A stretch of DNA of 10,677 bases, taken from Burkholderiales bacterium. Lineage in GTDB: Bacteria; Pseudomonadota; Gammaproteobacteria; Burkholderiales; SHXO01. Below are positions 1 through 6,898 of this stretch, in pieces. The notes beneath the pieces were generated by a model, which saw only the letters and a list, made by a program, of their open reading frames with translations, made no database searches and was not told the origin of the DNA. The position numbers and the translations under genes were made by a program. The stretch covers positions 1-10,677 of the forward strand of contig JAHCKU010000066.1 in assembly GCA_026125625.1 (NCBI GenBank), in the 5' to 3' direction. Position 1 is the stretch's first letter. Each line of letters starts with the position of its first letter.

Positions 1-609
1 GGGGATGAGCTGGCGATCGTGACACCGATGCCCGGCACCACGCGCGACATTGTCCGCGCGACGATTCAGCTGAACGGAGTGGCCGTCGATCTGCTCGATA
101 CCGCCGGGTTGAGGGAGTCAGATGATCCCGTGGAGCAATTGGGCGTGCAGCGCACCCGCGCTGTGGTGCAGCAGGCACATCTCGTTCTGTTGATCGAAGA
201 CTGCACCGGACCGAGTGGAGACTGGATCTCTCCTTTTTCCACTGACGCCCCAACCTTGCTGGTGCGAAACAAAGCCGATCTTCTGGGCGAGCCTCCCGAG
301 GATGACGGTCTGCGCATACACGTTTCCGCGAAAACCGGTCTTGGAATGGACAGGTTGAGGGCATCGATCGCCGGACGTCTTGGGCTGGCGGATCTGGAAG
401 AGGGGGTTTTTCTGGCGCGTGCACGGCATCTGGAGGCGATCGAGCGCGCCAGCCGGCACATCTCCGCAGCGCGCGTCGCCCACCGCGATCTGGTTCTGTT
501 CGCGGAAGAGCTGCGGCTTGCTCAAGCAGCACTAGGAGAGATTACCGGTGAGCTGAGCAGCGACGACCTGCTCGGGCATATTTTCTCGAGATTTTGCATC
601 GGCAAGTAG
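1..609 (+). CDS. mnmE: MnmE (TrmE), tRNA modification GTPase, 3' part
   Basis: The reading frame is open from base 1 and its start lies left of the window; 202 C-terminal residues are visible, against about 450 for the whole family protein. MnmE is a GTPase that, with MnmG, installs the carboxymethylaminomethyl or aminomethyl group at C5 of wobble uridine 34 in certain tRNAs. Visible G-domain motifs in order are GTTRD (switch I, bases 34-48), DTAGLRE (switch II), NKAD (base specificity) and SAKTG. They are followed by the helical C-terminal domain with EELRLAQ and DDLLGHIFSRFCIGK, which ends in the family's conserved C-terminal CIGK with its essential cysteine. The Walker A (G1) motif is outside the window. 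The TAG stop sits at the edge of the parS palindrome. mnmG, its functional partner, is the next gene. Identification is secure. Confidence 0.97.
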   Translation, partial: GDELAIVTPMPGTTRDIVRATIQLNGVAVDLLDTAGLRESDDPVEQLGVQRTRAVVQQAHLVLLIEDCTGPSGDWISPFSTDAPTLLVRNKADLLGEPPEDDGLRIHVSAKTGLGMDRLRASIAGRLGLADLEEGVFLARARHLEAIERASRHISAARVAHRDLVLFAEELRLAQAALGEITGELSSDDLLGHIFSRFCIGK

Positions 610-612
610 GGA

Positions 613-628
613 TGTTCCACGTGGAACG
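613..628. promoter_or_regulatory. parS: parS centromere site 1 (ParB binding)
   Basis: The 14-base core GTTCCACGTGGAAC (614-627) is a perfect palindrome and matches the chromosomal parS consensus TGTTNCACGTGNAACA, with the left T present and G at the right edge. ParB loads and slides from such sites as a CTP-dependent clamp to form the origin segregation complex. The cognate parAB genes are at 3226-4856. The sequence match is strong; binding is inferred. Confidence 0.93.
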
Positions 629-643
629 GTTCCACGTGGAACA
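628..643. promoter_or_regulatory. parS: parS centromere site 2 (ParB binding)
   Basis: This second copy of the core GTTCCACGTGGAAC (629-642) has the consensus A at the right end and G at the left. It is separated from the first core by one base, so the two core centres are 15 bp apart. I found no third copy of the CACGTG core with flanking GTTC/GAAC anywhere else in the window. Confidence 0.93.
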
Positions 644-680
644 TCCCTTCGTTATCATTTAGCGCCCCTGGAACTTGTAG

Positions 681-2582
681 ATGAACTGGTCCGAACATTT
701 CGACGTAATCGTCGTAGGCGGCGGTCATGCCGGTACCGAAGCAGCGCTGGCTGCTGCGCGGATGGGATCCCGCACGCTGCTCCTCACCCATAGTCTCGAT
801 ACCTTGGGGCAGATGTCATGCAATCCGTCCATCGGCGGTATCGGAAAAGGCCATCTGGTCAAGGAGATCGACGCACTAGACGGACTCATGGCACGCGCCG
901 CTGACGAGGCGGGCATTCAATTTCGGGTGCTGAATGCCAGCAAGGGGCCTGCGGTGCGGGCTACGCGCGCGCAGGCGGACCGGGTGCTGTATCGCCGGAG
1001 CGTGCGGCGTCATCTGGAAAACACGGAAAACCTGTTCGTCATGCAGCAGGCCGTGGATGACCTGGTCCTGGAGCAGAATCGGGTCGCCGGGGTCGTCACT
1101 CAGCTCGGACTGCGCTTCGGTGCGCGCGCAGTGGTGCTGACCACCGGAACGTTCCTGAGCGGTCTCGTCCATGTCGGGCTTTCCAGTTACCAGGCGGGAA
1201 GGGCAGGAGATCCTCCCTCGATTTCCCTGGCCGCGCGCCTGCGTGAGCTGCAACTGCCGGCCGGCCGGCTGAAGACTGGGACGCCGCCACGTCTGGACGG
1301 TCGTACCATCGACTTCTCGGTCATGGAACGGCAACCTGGCGATGAGCCGGTGCCGGTGTTTTCCTTTCTGGGCTCGGCCACCGATCATCCTGCGCAGGTC
1401 GCATGCTGGATCACGCATACCAATGCGCAAACCCACGACATCATCCGTAGCGGTCTCGACCGCTCTCCAATGTATACCGGCGTTATCGAAGGCGTGGGGC
1501 CGCGCTATTGTCCGTCGGTGGAGGACAAGGTGGTGCGCTTCGCCGGCAAGGCCAGCCATCAGGTGTTCCTGGAGCCGGAAGGGCTGGACACCCATGAAAT
1601 CTATCCGAACGGCATCTCGACCAGCCTCCCGTACGATGTGCAAGCACGCCTGGTGCGATCCATAAAAGGCCTGGAGCGCACCCACATCACCCGCCCCGGG
1701 TATGCCATCGAGTACGATTACTACGATCCGCGCGGGCTGCGGCGTTCTCTCGAGACGAAAGCGATCGAAGGCCTGTATTTCGCTGGTCAGATCAATGGCA
1801 CCACCGGCTATGAAGAAGCAGCTGCGCAAGGCATGCTCGCCGGGATCAATGCAGGTCTGCGGGTGCGCGATCGAGAGCCCTGGATCCCCAGCCGGGACCA
1901 GGCCTATCTCGGCGTACTGGTGGACGACCTGACCGCCCGTGGAGTGACCGAGCCCTACCGGATGTTCACCAGCCGGGCGGAATTCCGTCTGCAGCTGCGC
2001 GAAGACAATGCGGATCTGCGGCTCACCGAGCTGGGCTATCGGCTGGGTGTGGTTGGAGTGCAGCGCTACCAGACCTTGTGCCGCAAGCGAGAGGCCATCG
2101 AGCAGGAACGCCAGCGACTGCGCAGCACGTGGATCAATCCACGCCTGCTGGCGCCGGAACTGCAGAACGAGACGTTCGGCCAGCTGCTGGAGCGTGACTA
2201 CACGCTGGAAGAGTTGCTGCGGCGCCCGTCGGTGCGCTATGTGACGTTGACGGCACTACCGGGCGCCGGCCCGACCATCGGCGCGTCGCAGATCGGTGAA
2301 CAGGTCGAAATCCAGGTCAAGTACGAAGGCTACATCGATCGGCAGCAGATCGAGATCCGGCGCATGAAGAGCCAGGAGGCGTGGAGCATCCCCGCAGATC
2401 TGGATTTCGCCGAGGTTCATGGACTCTCTCACGAAGTACGCCAGAAACTCCAGACGCATCGGCCGGAAACGCTCGGGCATGCTGCACGAATCCCGGGCGT
2501 AACGCCGGCAGCCGTCTCTCTGCTTGCGGTGCATCTCAAGCGCCTGCGTCTGGCTCCGGCCGAATCCGCGGACGCCGCGTGA
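681..2582 (+). CDS. mnmG: MnmG (GidA), FAD-dependent tRNA uridine 34 modification enzyme
   Basis: The product has 633 residues, close to the 629 of the E. coli protein. MnmG binds FAD and works in a complex with MnmE to add the aminomethyl or carboxymethylaminomethyl group to wobble U34 of tRNAs reading split codon boxes, using methylene-tetrahydrofolate. The sequence shows the dinucleotide-binding GGGHAG at residues 13-18, CNPSIGGIGKG at 47-57, NASKGPAVRATRAQAD at 85-100, TGTPPR at 199-204, PRYCPSVEDK at 274-283 and INGTTGYEEAAAQG at 371-384. The two catalytic cysteines fall at C47 and C277, the numbering known from E. coli. PYRMFTSRAEFRL (about 425-437) leads into the C-terminal MnmE- and tRNA-binding region. 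The ATG at 681 places the FAD motif correctly; no strong Shine-Dalgarno is seen. The stop overlaps the rsmG start. Confidence 0.98.
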   Translation: MNWSEHFDVIVVGGGHAGTEAALAAARMGSRTLLLTHSLDTLGQMSCNPSIGGIGKGHLVKEIDALDGLMARAADEAGIQFRVLNASKGPAVRATRAQADRVLYRRSVRRHLENTENLFVMQQAVDDLVLEQNRVAGVVTQLGLRFGARAVVLTTGTFLSGLVHVGLSSYQAGRAGDPPSISLAARLRELQLPAGRLKTGTPPRLDGRTIDFSVMERQPGDEPVPVFSFLGSATDHPAQVACWITHTNAQTHDIIRSGLDRSPMYTGVIEGVGPRYCPSVEDKVVRFAGKASHQVFLEPEGLDTHEIYPNGISTSLPYDVQARLVRSIKGLERTHITRPGYAIEYDYYDPRGLRRSLETKAIEGLYFAGQINGTTGYEEAAAQGMLAGINAGLRVRDREPWIPSRDQAYLGVLVDDLTARGVTEPYRMFTSRAEFRLQLREDNADLRLTELGYRLGVVGVQRYQTLCRKREAIEQERQRLRSTWINPRLLAPELQNETFGQLLERDYTLEELLRRPSVRYVTLTALPGAGPTIGASQIGEQVEIQVKYEGYIDRQQIEIRRMKSQEAWSIPADLDFAEVHGLSHEVRQKLQTHRPETLGHAARIPGVTPAAVSLLAVHLKRLRLAPAESADAA

Positions 2583-3229
2583 ACACGGTCAAGAGCAGTG
2601 CGAATGCAGGGCAGCTGGCGCGCGGGCTGGCTGCGCTGCACCTCGATCTGGACGAAGACGCACAGCAACGCCTGCTCACCTACCTTGCCTTGCTGCAGAA
2701 ATGGAATCGCGTATACAACCTCACCGCAATTCGCGAAGCAGGGAAGTGGGTAAGTCATCACTTACTTGATTCTCTCTCAGTCCTGGCGCATTTGCCGGTT
2801 GGCTCGGTGGTGGACGTGGGGACGGGAGCAGGGTTGCCCGGCATTCCCCTGGCGATCGCCGAGCCACAGCGCCGGGTGGTTCTGCTGGACAGCAATCACA
2901 AGAAAGGGGCATTCCTGCAGCAGGTCGTGATCGAATGCGGCTTGCGCAATTGCCAGGTCCACATCGGACGTGCGGAGGAATGGCAGCCGGCGTCGATATT
3001 CGATGGCGCAATCTCGCGGGCATTTTCGGACCTGGCCGGCTTTGTCGAAGCCACCCGCTATCTGGTGGGAGAAGGCGGTTGGCTCGCCGCCATGAAAGGC
3101 GTACACCCGGACGAGGAACTGGCACAACTGCCGGCAGGGGTGACTGTGGAAAAGGTCCAGCCGCTGGAAGTACCGGGCCTGCGTGCAGCGCGTCATCTGG
3201 TCCTGCTGCGAAGGAACGCCCGATCGTGA
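2579..3229 (+). CDS. rsmG: RsmG (GidB), 16S rRNA guanine-N7 methyltransferase
   Basis: RsmG methylates N7 of G527 (E. coli numbering) in 16S rRNA using S-adenosylmethionine; loss in several bacteria gives low-level streptomycin resistance. From the chosen start the protein has 216 residues (E. coli 207). It shows the N-terminal LLQKWNRVYNLTAIRE (38-53) and HHLLDSL (60-66), the SAM-binding motif VVDVGTGAGLPGIPLAI (77-93), LLDSNHKK (102-109) and ISRAF (145-149). The frame is open further upstream, but only inside the end of mnmG. The GTG at 2579, sharing GTGA with the mnmG stop, gives the normal family length and suggests translational coupling. The same GTGA overlap joins it to parA downstream. 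Confidence 0.96.
   Translation: MNTVKSSANAGQLARGLAALHLDLDEDAQQRLLTYLALLQKWNRVYNLTAIREAGKWVSHHLLDSLSVLAHLPVGSVVDVGTGAGLPGIPLAIAEPQRRVVLLDSNHKKGAFLQQVVIECGLRNCQVHIGRAEEWQPASIFDGAISRAFSDLAGFVEATRYLVGEGGWLAAMKGVHPDEELAQLPAGVTVEKVQPLEVPGLRAARHLVLLRRNARS
3211..3215 (+). promoter_or_regulatory. Ribosome binding site deciding the parA start
   Basis: AAGGA lies ten bases before the GTG at 3226, inside the end of rsmG. It supports this GTG over the many codons available in the longer open frame that begins within rsmG. Confidence 0.6.
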
Positions 3230-3990
3230 CAGCACGGGTCATCGCAATCACCAACCAGAAGGGCGGCGTGGGCAAGACCACCACCAGCATCAATCTCGCC
3301 GCCAGCCTGGCTCTTGCCGGGCGCAAGGTGCTGCTGGTCGATCTCGATCCGCAGGGCAATGCCACCATGGGCAGCGGAGTCGACAAGCGCAAGCTGGAAC
3401 GCTCGGTGTATCAAGTGCTTCTCGGCAGCACCGATGCTGCCGCCACCATCGTGAAAGGCAGTGCCGGCTTCGATCTGCTGCCCGCCAATCGCGACCTCGC
3501 CGGCGCCGAGCTGGAGTTGATCGATCTGCCGCAGCGCGAGAACCGGCTCAAGCACGCCCTCGAAAGCATCGTCGCCGACTACGACTTCATTCTGCTGGAT
3601 TGCCCGCCGGCGCTGAATCTGCTGACAGTGAATGGCCTGTGCGCGGCGCATGCCGTGATGATTCCCATGCAGTGCGAGTACTACGCCCTGGAAGGCTTGT
3701 CGGACCTGGTGCAGACCATCAAGAAAGTACGCGTCAGCATGAATCCGATGCTCGAAATCGAGGGCCTGCTGCGCACCATGTACGACCCGCGCAATACCCT
3801 GGCGCAGCAGGTGTCCGAGCAATTACAGCGGCATTTCGGGGACAAGGTGTATCGAACCGTCATTCCGCGCAACGTGCGGCTGGCTGAAGCCCCCAGTCAC
3901 GGAATACCGGTAGTCACGTTCGACAAGCAGTCCAAAGGCGCACTTGCCTACCTCGCGCTGGCGGGCGAGATGCTGTCCAAAGCCGCCTGA
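3226..3990 (+). CDS. parA: ParA (Soj-type) chromosome partitioning ATPase
   Basis: ParA is a dimerising, nucleoid-binding ATPase whose gradient pulls the ParB-parS complex and so segregates the replication origin. The protein has 254 residues and no N-terminal HTH domain, which marks the chromosomal Soj type rather than a P1-type plasmid ParA. The deviant Walker A motif KGGVGKTT is at 12-19 with the signature lysine K12, Walker A' VDLDPQG at 38-44, and Walker B ILLDCPP at 122-128. The conserved IPRNVRLAEAPSHGIPV block is at 213-229. The start is GTG, overlapping the rsmG stop as GTGA. Its frame is open another 290 bases upstream inside rsmG, but that extension has no family counterpart. parB follows after eight bases. 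Confidence 0.97.
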   Translation: MTARVIAITNQKGGVGKTTTSINLAASLALAGRKVLLVDLDPQGNATMGSGVDKRKLERSVYQVLLGSTDAAATIVKGSAGFDLLPANRDLAGAELELIDLPQRENRLKHALESIVADYDFILLDCPPALNLLTVNGLCAAHAVMIPMQCEYYALEGLSDLVQTIKKVRVSMNPMLEIEGLLRTMYDPRNTLAQQVSEQLQRHFGDKVYRTVIPRNVRLAEAPSHGIPVVTFDKQSKGALAYLALAGEMLSKAA

Positions 3991-3998
3991 GAGGTGTT

Positions 3999-4856
3999 AT
4001 GACCGCTAAATTAAAAGGGCTGGGTCGAGGACTCGACGCGCTTCTTGGCGAAAGCGAGCCCTCACTAGCAAAAGACCGCCTGACCGACCTTCCGACCTCC
4101 CGCCTGCAGCCTGGCCGCTATCAGCCCCGCACACAGATCGACCCCGAGTCGATCGCCGATCTGGCGGAATCGATCCGCGTACAAGGTGTCATGCAGCCCA
4201 TCCTGGTGCGGCCGGTCGCGGCAGACAGGTTCGAGATCATTGCCGGAGAGCGGCGCTGGCGCGCGGCCAGCGCCGCCGGTTTGACCACCGTTCCGGTGCT
4301 GGTGCGCGAGGTCAGTGACGATCATGCCCTGGCCATGGCACTGATCGAGAATATCCAGCGGGAAGATCTCAACCCGCTGGAGGAGGCGCAGGGGGTGCAG
4401 CGTCTGATCGCGGAATTCGGCATGACGCACGAGCAGGCCGCAGCGGCGGTAGGTCGATCGCGCAGCGGCGTGAGCAATCTGCTGCGCCTGCTCGCGCTGG
4501 CCAAGCCGGTGCAGGATCTGGTCCTGCGCAAGCGTCTCGACATGGGGCACGCGCGGGCACTCCTGCCGCTCCCCGCCGCCCTGCAGATCGAGCTTGCGCA
4601 CCGCATAGATCTGGAGCGGCTGTCCGTGCGCGAGGCCGAGGCCCTGGTGAGGCAGCGGCTTAAGCCCCGCAAGGCAGGTGCGGTGGTGAAAGTGGACGCC
4701 GACACCAGGCGACTGGAAGAGGAGCTGGCCGACACGTTGGGCGCGCGGGTGGAATTGCTCGCAGGCAAGCGCAATGGCGGGCGAATGGTCATTCACTACG
4801 GCGATCTGGATCAGCTCGACGGCATTCTTGCCCGGCTTCGGAGAAATCTGCTTTGA
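3999..4856 (+). CDS. parB: ParB (Spo0J-type) chromosome partitioning protein, parS-binding CTPase
   Basis: ParB binds parS, hydrolyses CTP to load and slide on DNA, and stimulates ParA. The 285 residues show the typical N-terminal ParA-contacting segment KLKGLGRGLDALLGE (4-18). The ParB/Srx CTP-binding domain follows, with GERRWRA at 83-89 and ENIQREDLNPLEEA at 117-130. The helix-turn-helix with EQAAAAVGRSRSGVSNLLRLL lies around 145-165, and the C-terminal dimerisation region ends in LARLRRNLL. GAGGTG two bases before the ATG is a close-set Shine-Dalgarno. Two parS sites lie 3.4 kb upstream between mnmE and mnmG. The stop codon TGA is part of the -35 element of the putative atp promoter. Confidence 0.98.
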   Translation: MTAKLKGLGRGLDALLGESEPSLAKDRLTDLPTSRLQPGRYQPRTQIDPESIADLAESIRVQGVMQPILVRPVAADRFEIIAGERRWRAASAAGLTTVPVLVREVSDDHALAMALIENIQREDLNPLEEAQGVQRLIAEFGMTHEQAAAAVGRSRSGVSNLLRLLALAKPVQDLVLRKRLDMGHARALLPLPAALQIELAHRIDLERLSVREAEALVRQRLKPRKAGAVVKVDADTRRLEEELADTLGARVELLAGKRNGGRMVIHYGDLDQLDGILARLRRNLL

Positions 4857-4881
4857 CGCGGCGCGTCAGGAAGGCCATAAT
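4853..4881 (+). promoter_or_regulatory. Putative sigma-70 promoter of the atp operon
   Basis: TTGACG (4853-4858) is separated by exactly 17 bases from CATAAT (4876-4881); each hexamer has five of six consensus bases. Transcription would begin near 4888, giving a leader of about 30 bases to the ATG at 4917. The -35 element includes the parB stop codon (4854-4856). The pattern is read from sequence; activity is inferred. It is well placed to give the ATP synthase genes a transcript independent of parAB. Confidence 0.75.
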
Positions 4882-4916
4882 CGCGGGCTTTGTCGCTCAT
4901 CGTAGTTGGTCTTCCG

Positions 4917-5285
4917 ATGGTGAAGCTGGTCCTCGCGGTGGCAGCGATCCAGCTCGGTATCGCGCTGACGGTGGGGGCGGTTCTCGCAGTAGCATTCGAT
5001 GCCCGGGTTGCACTGTCGGCGGTAGCGGGAGGATGCGTGGCGGTCCTCGGCTCGATCGCTTACCTCGCGGTATGGAGCCTGATCTCCTGGGGTGGCCTGC
5101 GTCCGCGGGCGCACTTGCGGGCGCACGTACTGGGCGAGTTGTCCAAGCTCCTCGCGGTGTCGGCTGCACTGTTGTGGGCATTGTCGGGTTACGGTAGCCA
5201 GTTGTCCGCGGCCGCGTTTCTGGGCGCGTTCGTCGCGTCGCTGGCGGCTACCTGGTTTGGTTCGGCGTTGAAGTTGAAGGCGTAA
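4917..5285 (+). CDS. atpI: ATP synthase protein I (AtpI), small membrane protein
   Basis: AtpI is a non-structural membrane protein encoded at the head of many atp operons, reported to help assemble the c-ring. The product is 122 residues with four hydrophobic segments: about 3-27, 33-58, 78-93 and 99-117. The second and third are separated by a basic loop (LRPRAHLRAHVLGELSK) typical of the family. The start is uncertain. ATG 4917 gives a sensible leader from the putative promoter. A TTG at 4890 would add nine residues but would sit almost at the expected transcription start. Neither has a clear Shine-Dalgarno. The family is poorly conserved, so the call rests on length, topology and position directly before atpB. 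Confidence 0.88.
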   Translation: MVKLVLAVAAIQLGIALTVGAVLAVAFDARVALSAVAGGCVAVLGSIAYLAVWSLISWGGLRPRAHLRAHVLGELSKLLAVSAALLWALSGYGSQLSAAAFLGAFVASLAATWFGSALKLKA

Positions 5286-5298
5286 CACAGGATCTTCT

Positions 5299-6075
5299 AT
5301 GGCAGGCGCATCACCGACGGAATACATCGGCCATCACCTGACCAATCTCACGGCAGCCGTTGGCGCCGGACCGTTCTGGGTGGTCCACGTCGATTCTCTG
5401 ATCGTCGCCACCATCCTCGGGGTGATCTGCTTTGGCGTCATGTGGCGCGCCGCATCCAAGGCCTCGCCGGGTGTGCCCGGACGTTTTCAGGCCTTTGTCG
5501 AGATGGTGTACGAGTTCGTCGACGGGCAGGTGCGCGATGTATTTCAGGGTGATCGCAGCTTTATCGCACCGCTGTCGCTGACCATCTTCGTCTGGGTCCT
5601 GTTCATGAATGCCATGGACCTGATTCCCGTCGATTTCGTTCCCACGCTGCTTGGCCTGTTCGGGGTGCACTACTTCAAGGCCGTGCCCACCACCGATCTG
5701 AACACCACCTTCGCGCTGTCGATCACGGTGTTCTTCCTGATCATCTTCTTCAGCTTCAAGGCCAAGGGTACGGGCGGCTTCCTGCACGAGCTGTTCACCG
5801 CGCCCTTCGGTTCGCACTGGGCATTGTGGATCCCGAACTTCCTGCTCAACATCATCGAGTTTCTGGCCAAGCCGGTGTCGCTGGCCATGCGTCTGTTCGG
5901 CAACATGTACGCCGGCGAGCTCGTGTTCCTGCTGATCGCGCTGCTGCCCTGGTGGGCGCAGTGGCTGCCGGGCGCGGGCTGGGCCATCTTCCACATCCTG
6001 ATCATCACGCTTCAAGCGTTCATCTTCATGGTGCTGACGGCTGTGTACCTGGCGATGGCGCACGAGCACCACTAG
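5299..6075 (+). CDS. atpB: ATP synthase F0 subunit a
   Basis: Subunit a is the stator half of the proton channel in the inner membrane, passing protons to and from the c-ring. The protein has 258 residues with about five to six membrane helices. The essential arginine is R198 in LAMRLFGNMYAGE, equivalent to E. coli R210. N202 and E207 stand at the same distances from it as E. coli N214 and E219. The last helix carries H232 and Q239, matching E. coli H245 and Q252 in spacing. It begins with a short N-terminal stretch containing SPTEYIGHHLTNL. AGGA (5289-5292) six bases before the ATG supports the start. atpI ends 13 bases upstream. Confidence 0.98.
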   Translation: MAGASPTEYIGHHLTNLTAAVGAGPFWVVHVDSLIVATILGVICFGVMWRAASKASPGVPGRFQAFVEMVYEFVDGQVRDVFQGDRSFIAPLSLTIFVWVLFMNAMDLIPVDFVPTLLGLFGVHYFKAVPTTDLNTTFALSITVFFLIIFFSFKAKGTGGFLHELFTAPFGSHWALWIPNFLLNIIEFLAKPVSLAMRLFGNMYAGELVFLLIALLPWWAQWLPGAGWAIFHILIITLQAFIFMVLTAVYLAMAHEHH

Positions 6076-6105
6076 AGCACGTTCCCAGCAACCTCCGCCA
6101 CTACG

Positions 6106-6111
6106 AAAGGA
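6106..6111 (+). promoter_or_regulatory. Strong ribosome binding site of atpE in an A-rich leader
   Basis: AAAGGA lies six bases before the atpE ATG, in the longest gap between structural atp genes here (6076-6117). The sequence from 6105 to 6118 is almost all purine and A-rich. Subunit c is needed in about ten or more copies per enzyme, and in E. coli the atpE leader is a known translational enhancer, so an unusually good site here fits. Confidence 0.7.
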
Positions 6112-6117
6112 AAGAAA

Positions 6118-6387
6118 ATGGAGCAATTCTTGGCCATCATCCAGGCCTACACCGCTCTCGGTATCGGCATCATCATCGGATTGGGCGCAATCGGCGCTTG
6201 TATCGGCATCGGTATCATGGGCAGCAAGTTCCTGGAGGCGGCCGCCCGCCAACCCGAGCTGATTCCACAGCTGCAAGGTCGCATGTTCCTGCTGGCCGGT
6301 CTGATCGACGCCGCCTTCCTGATCGGCGTGGCAGTCGCCATGTTCTTTGCCTTCGCCAACCCGCTGCTCGCGGTTCTGCAGGCCTAA
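6118..6387 (+). CDS. atpE: ATP synthase F0 subunit c
   Basis: Subunit c is the proteolipid that forms the rotating ring and carries one ion per copy across the membrane. The 89-residue protein is a two-helix hairpin. Helix 1 has the glycine-rich GAIGACIGIGIMG (about 23-35), the polar loop has the conserved RQP (44-46), and helix 2 has the ion-binding acid D64 in GLIDAAFLIG, matching E. coli D61. An aspartate without the glutamine/threonine pattern of sodium-type c subunits indicates proton use. The length is slightly above E. coli's 79, with a few extra residues at both ends. Confidence 0.98.
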   Translation: MEQFLAIIQAYTALGIGIIIGLGAIGACIGIGIMGSKFLEAAARQPELIPQLQGRMFLLAGLIDAAFLIGVAVAMFFAFANPLLAVLQA

Positions 6388-6418
6388 CAAGCATCAACGA
6401 GACAACGGGAGTGTCGCA

Positions 6419-6889
6419 ATGAACATCAACGCGACGCTGATCGGACAGGCGATCCAGTTCGCCATCCTGATCTGGTTCACGTACAAGTTCATCTGGCCAC
6501 CGCTGCTAAGGGCCATCGACCAGCGCCGCAAGCAGATCGCCGACGGTCTGGCGGCCGCCGAGCGCGGCAAGCGTGATCTCGAGCTGTCCGCCAAGCGCGC
6601 GGACGACCTCGTGGTGGAAGCCAAGCAGCGTGCGCAGGAGATCATCACTCAGGCCGAAAAGCGCGCAGCGCAGATCGAGGATGAAGCCAAGATCTCGGCC
6701 AAGGCGGAAGGCGACAGGATCCTCGCAGCAGCAAAGGCCGAGGTCGACCAGGAGGTGCTGCGCGCCAAGGAGGCGCTGCGCAATCAGGTCGCCAACCTGG
6801 CAGTGAGCGGGGCGGAGAAGATCCTGCGGCGGGAAGTGGATGCCAAAGCGCATTCCGATCTGCTCAACGCTGTCGCGGCAGAGTTGTAA
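6419..6889 (+). CDS. atpF: ATP synthase F0 subunit b
   Basis: Subunit b is the peripheral stalk that holds the F1 head against rotation. From ATG 6419 the protein has 156 residues, the same length as in E. coli. It has one N-terminal membrane helix (about 5-28, with FAILIWFTYKFIWPPL). A long charged, alanine-rich coiled coil follows (about 32-125), then a C-terminal segment ending LLNAVAAEL that meets subunit delta. The frame is open upstream to 6347 inside atpE, but MNINATLIGQ is the family N-terminus. GGGAG (6407-6411) seven bases before this ATG fixes the start. Only one b-type gene is present, without a b' paralogue. Confidence 0.97.
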   Translation: MNINATLIGQAIQFAILIWFTYKFIWPPLLRAIDQRRKQIADGLAAAERGKRDLELSAKRADDLVVEAKQRAQEIITQAEKRAAQIEDEAKISAKAEGDRILAAAKAEVDQEVLRAKEALRNQVANLAVSGAEKILRREVDAKAHSDLLNAVAAEL

Positions 6890-6898
6890 GAGACAGTC

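Larger units (their letters stand above)
608..648. repeat. 41-bp near-perfect palindrome over the mnmE stop and containing two parS sites
   Basis: Bases 608-627 and 629-648 are exact inverted repeats of 20 bp around a single central base (628). The left arm begins inside the mnmE stop codon (607-609). As DNA it holds two ParB-type sites. As RNA it could fold into a long hairpin directly after mnmE, followed by a moderately T-rich stretch at 648-660, and so might also limit transcription into mnmG. The symmetry is read directly from the sequence; the terminator role is inference. Confidence 0.9.

Noticed and set aside
610..680. Replication origin next to mnmG, as in E. coli
   Set aside because: The gap is only 71 bases, contains no DnaA box of the form TTATNCACA and no AT-rich unwinding region. 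Its content is accounted for by parS.
2126..2133. CACGTGG in mnmG as a third parS site
   Set aside because: Only the inner bases match; the flanking GTTC and GAAC needed for a parS palindrome are absent.
2381..2578. Extended N-terminus of rsmG reading into mnmG
   Set aside because: The extra residues are out-of-frame mnmG sequence with no RsmG similarity; the GTG at 2579 gives the usual family length.
2750..2765. GTAAGT...ACTTAC inverted repeat in rsmG
   Set aside because: A six-base stem with a four-base loop within a conserved coding segment (around HHLLDSL) is likely by chance; no associated signal was found.
5311..6390. 359-codon minus-strand frame across atpB and atpE
   Set aside because: The predicted protein is a low-complexity mix of His, Asp, Glu and Gln of the kind produced by reading hydrophobic membrane genes backwards. 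No domain is recognisable, and atpB and atpE are certain.
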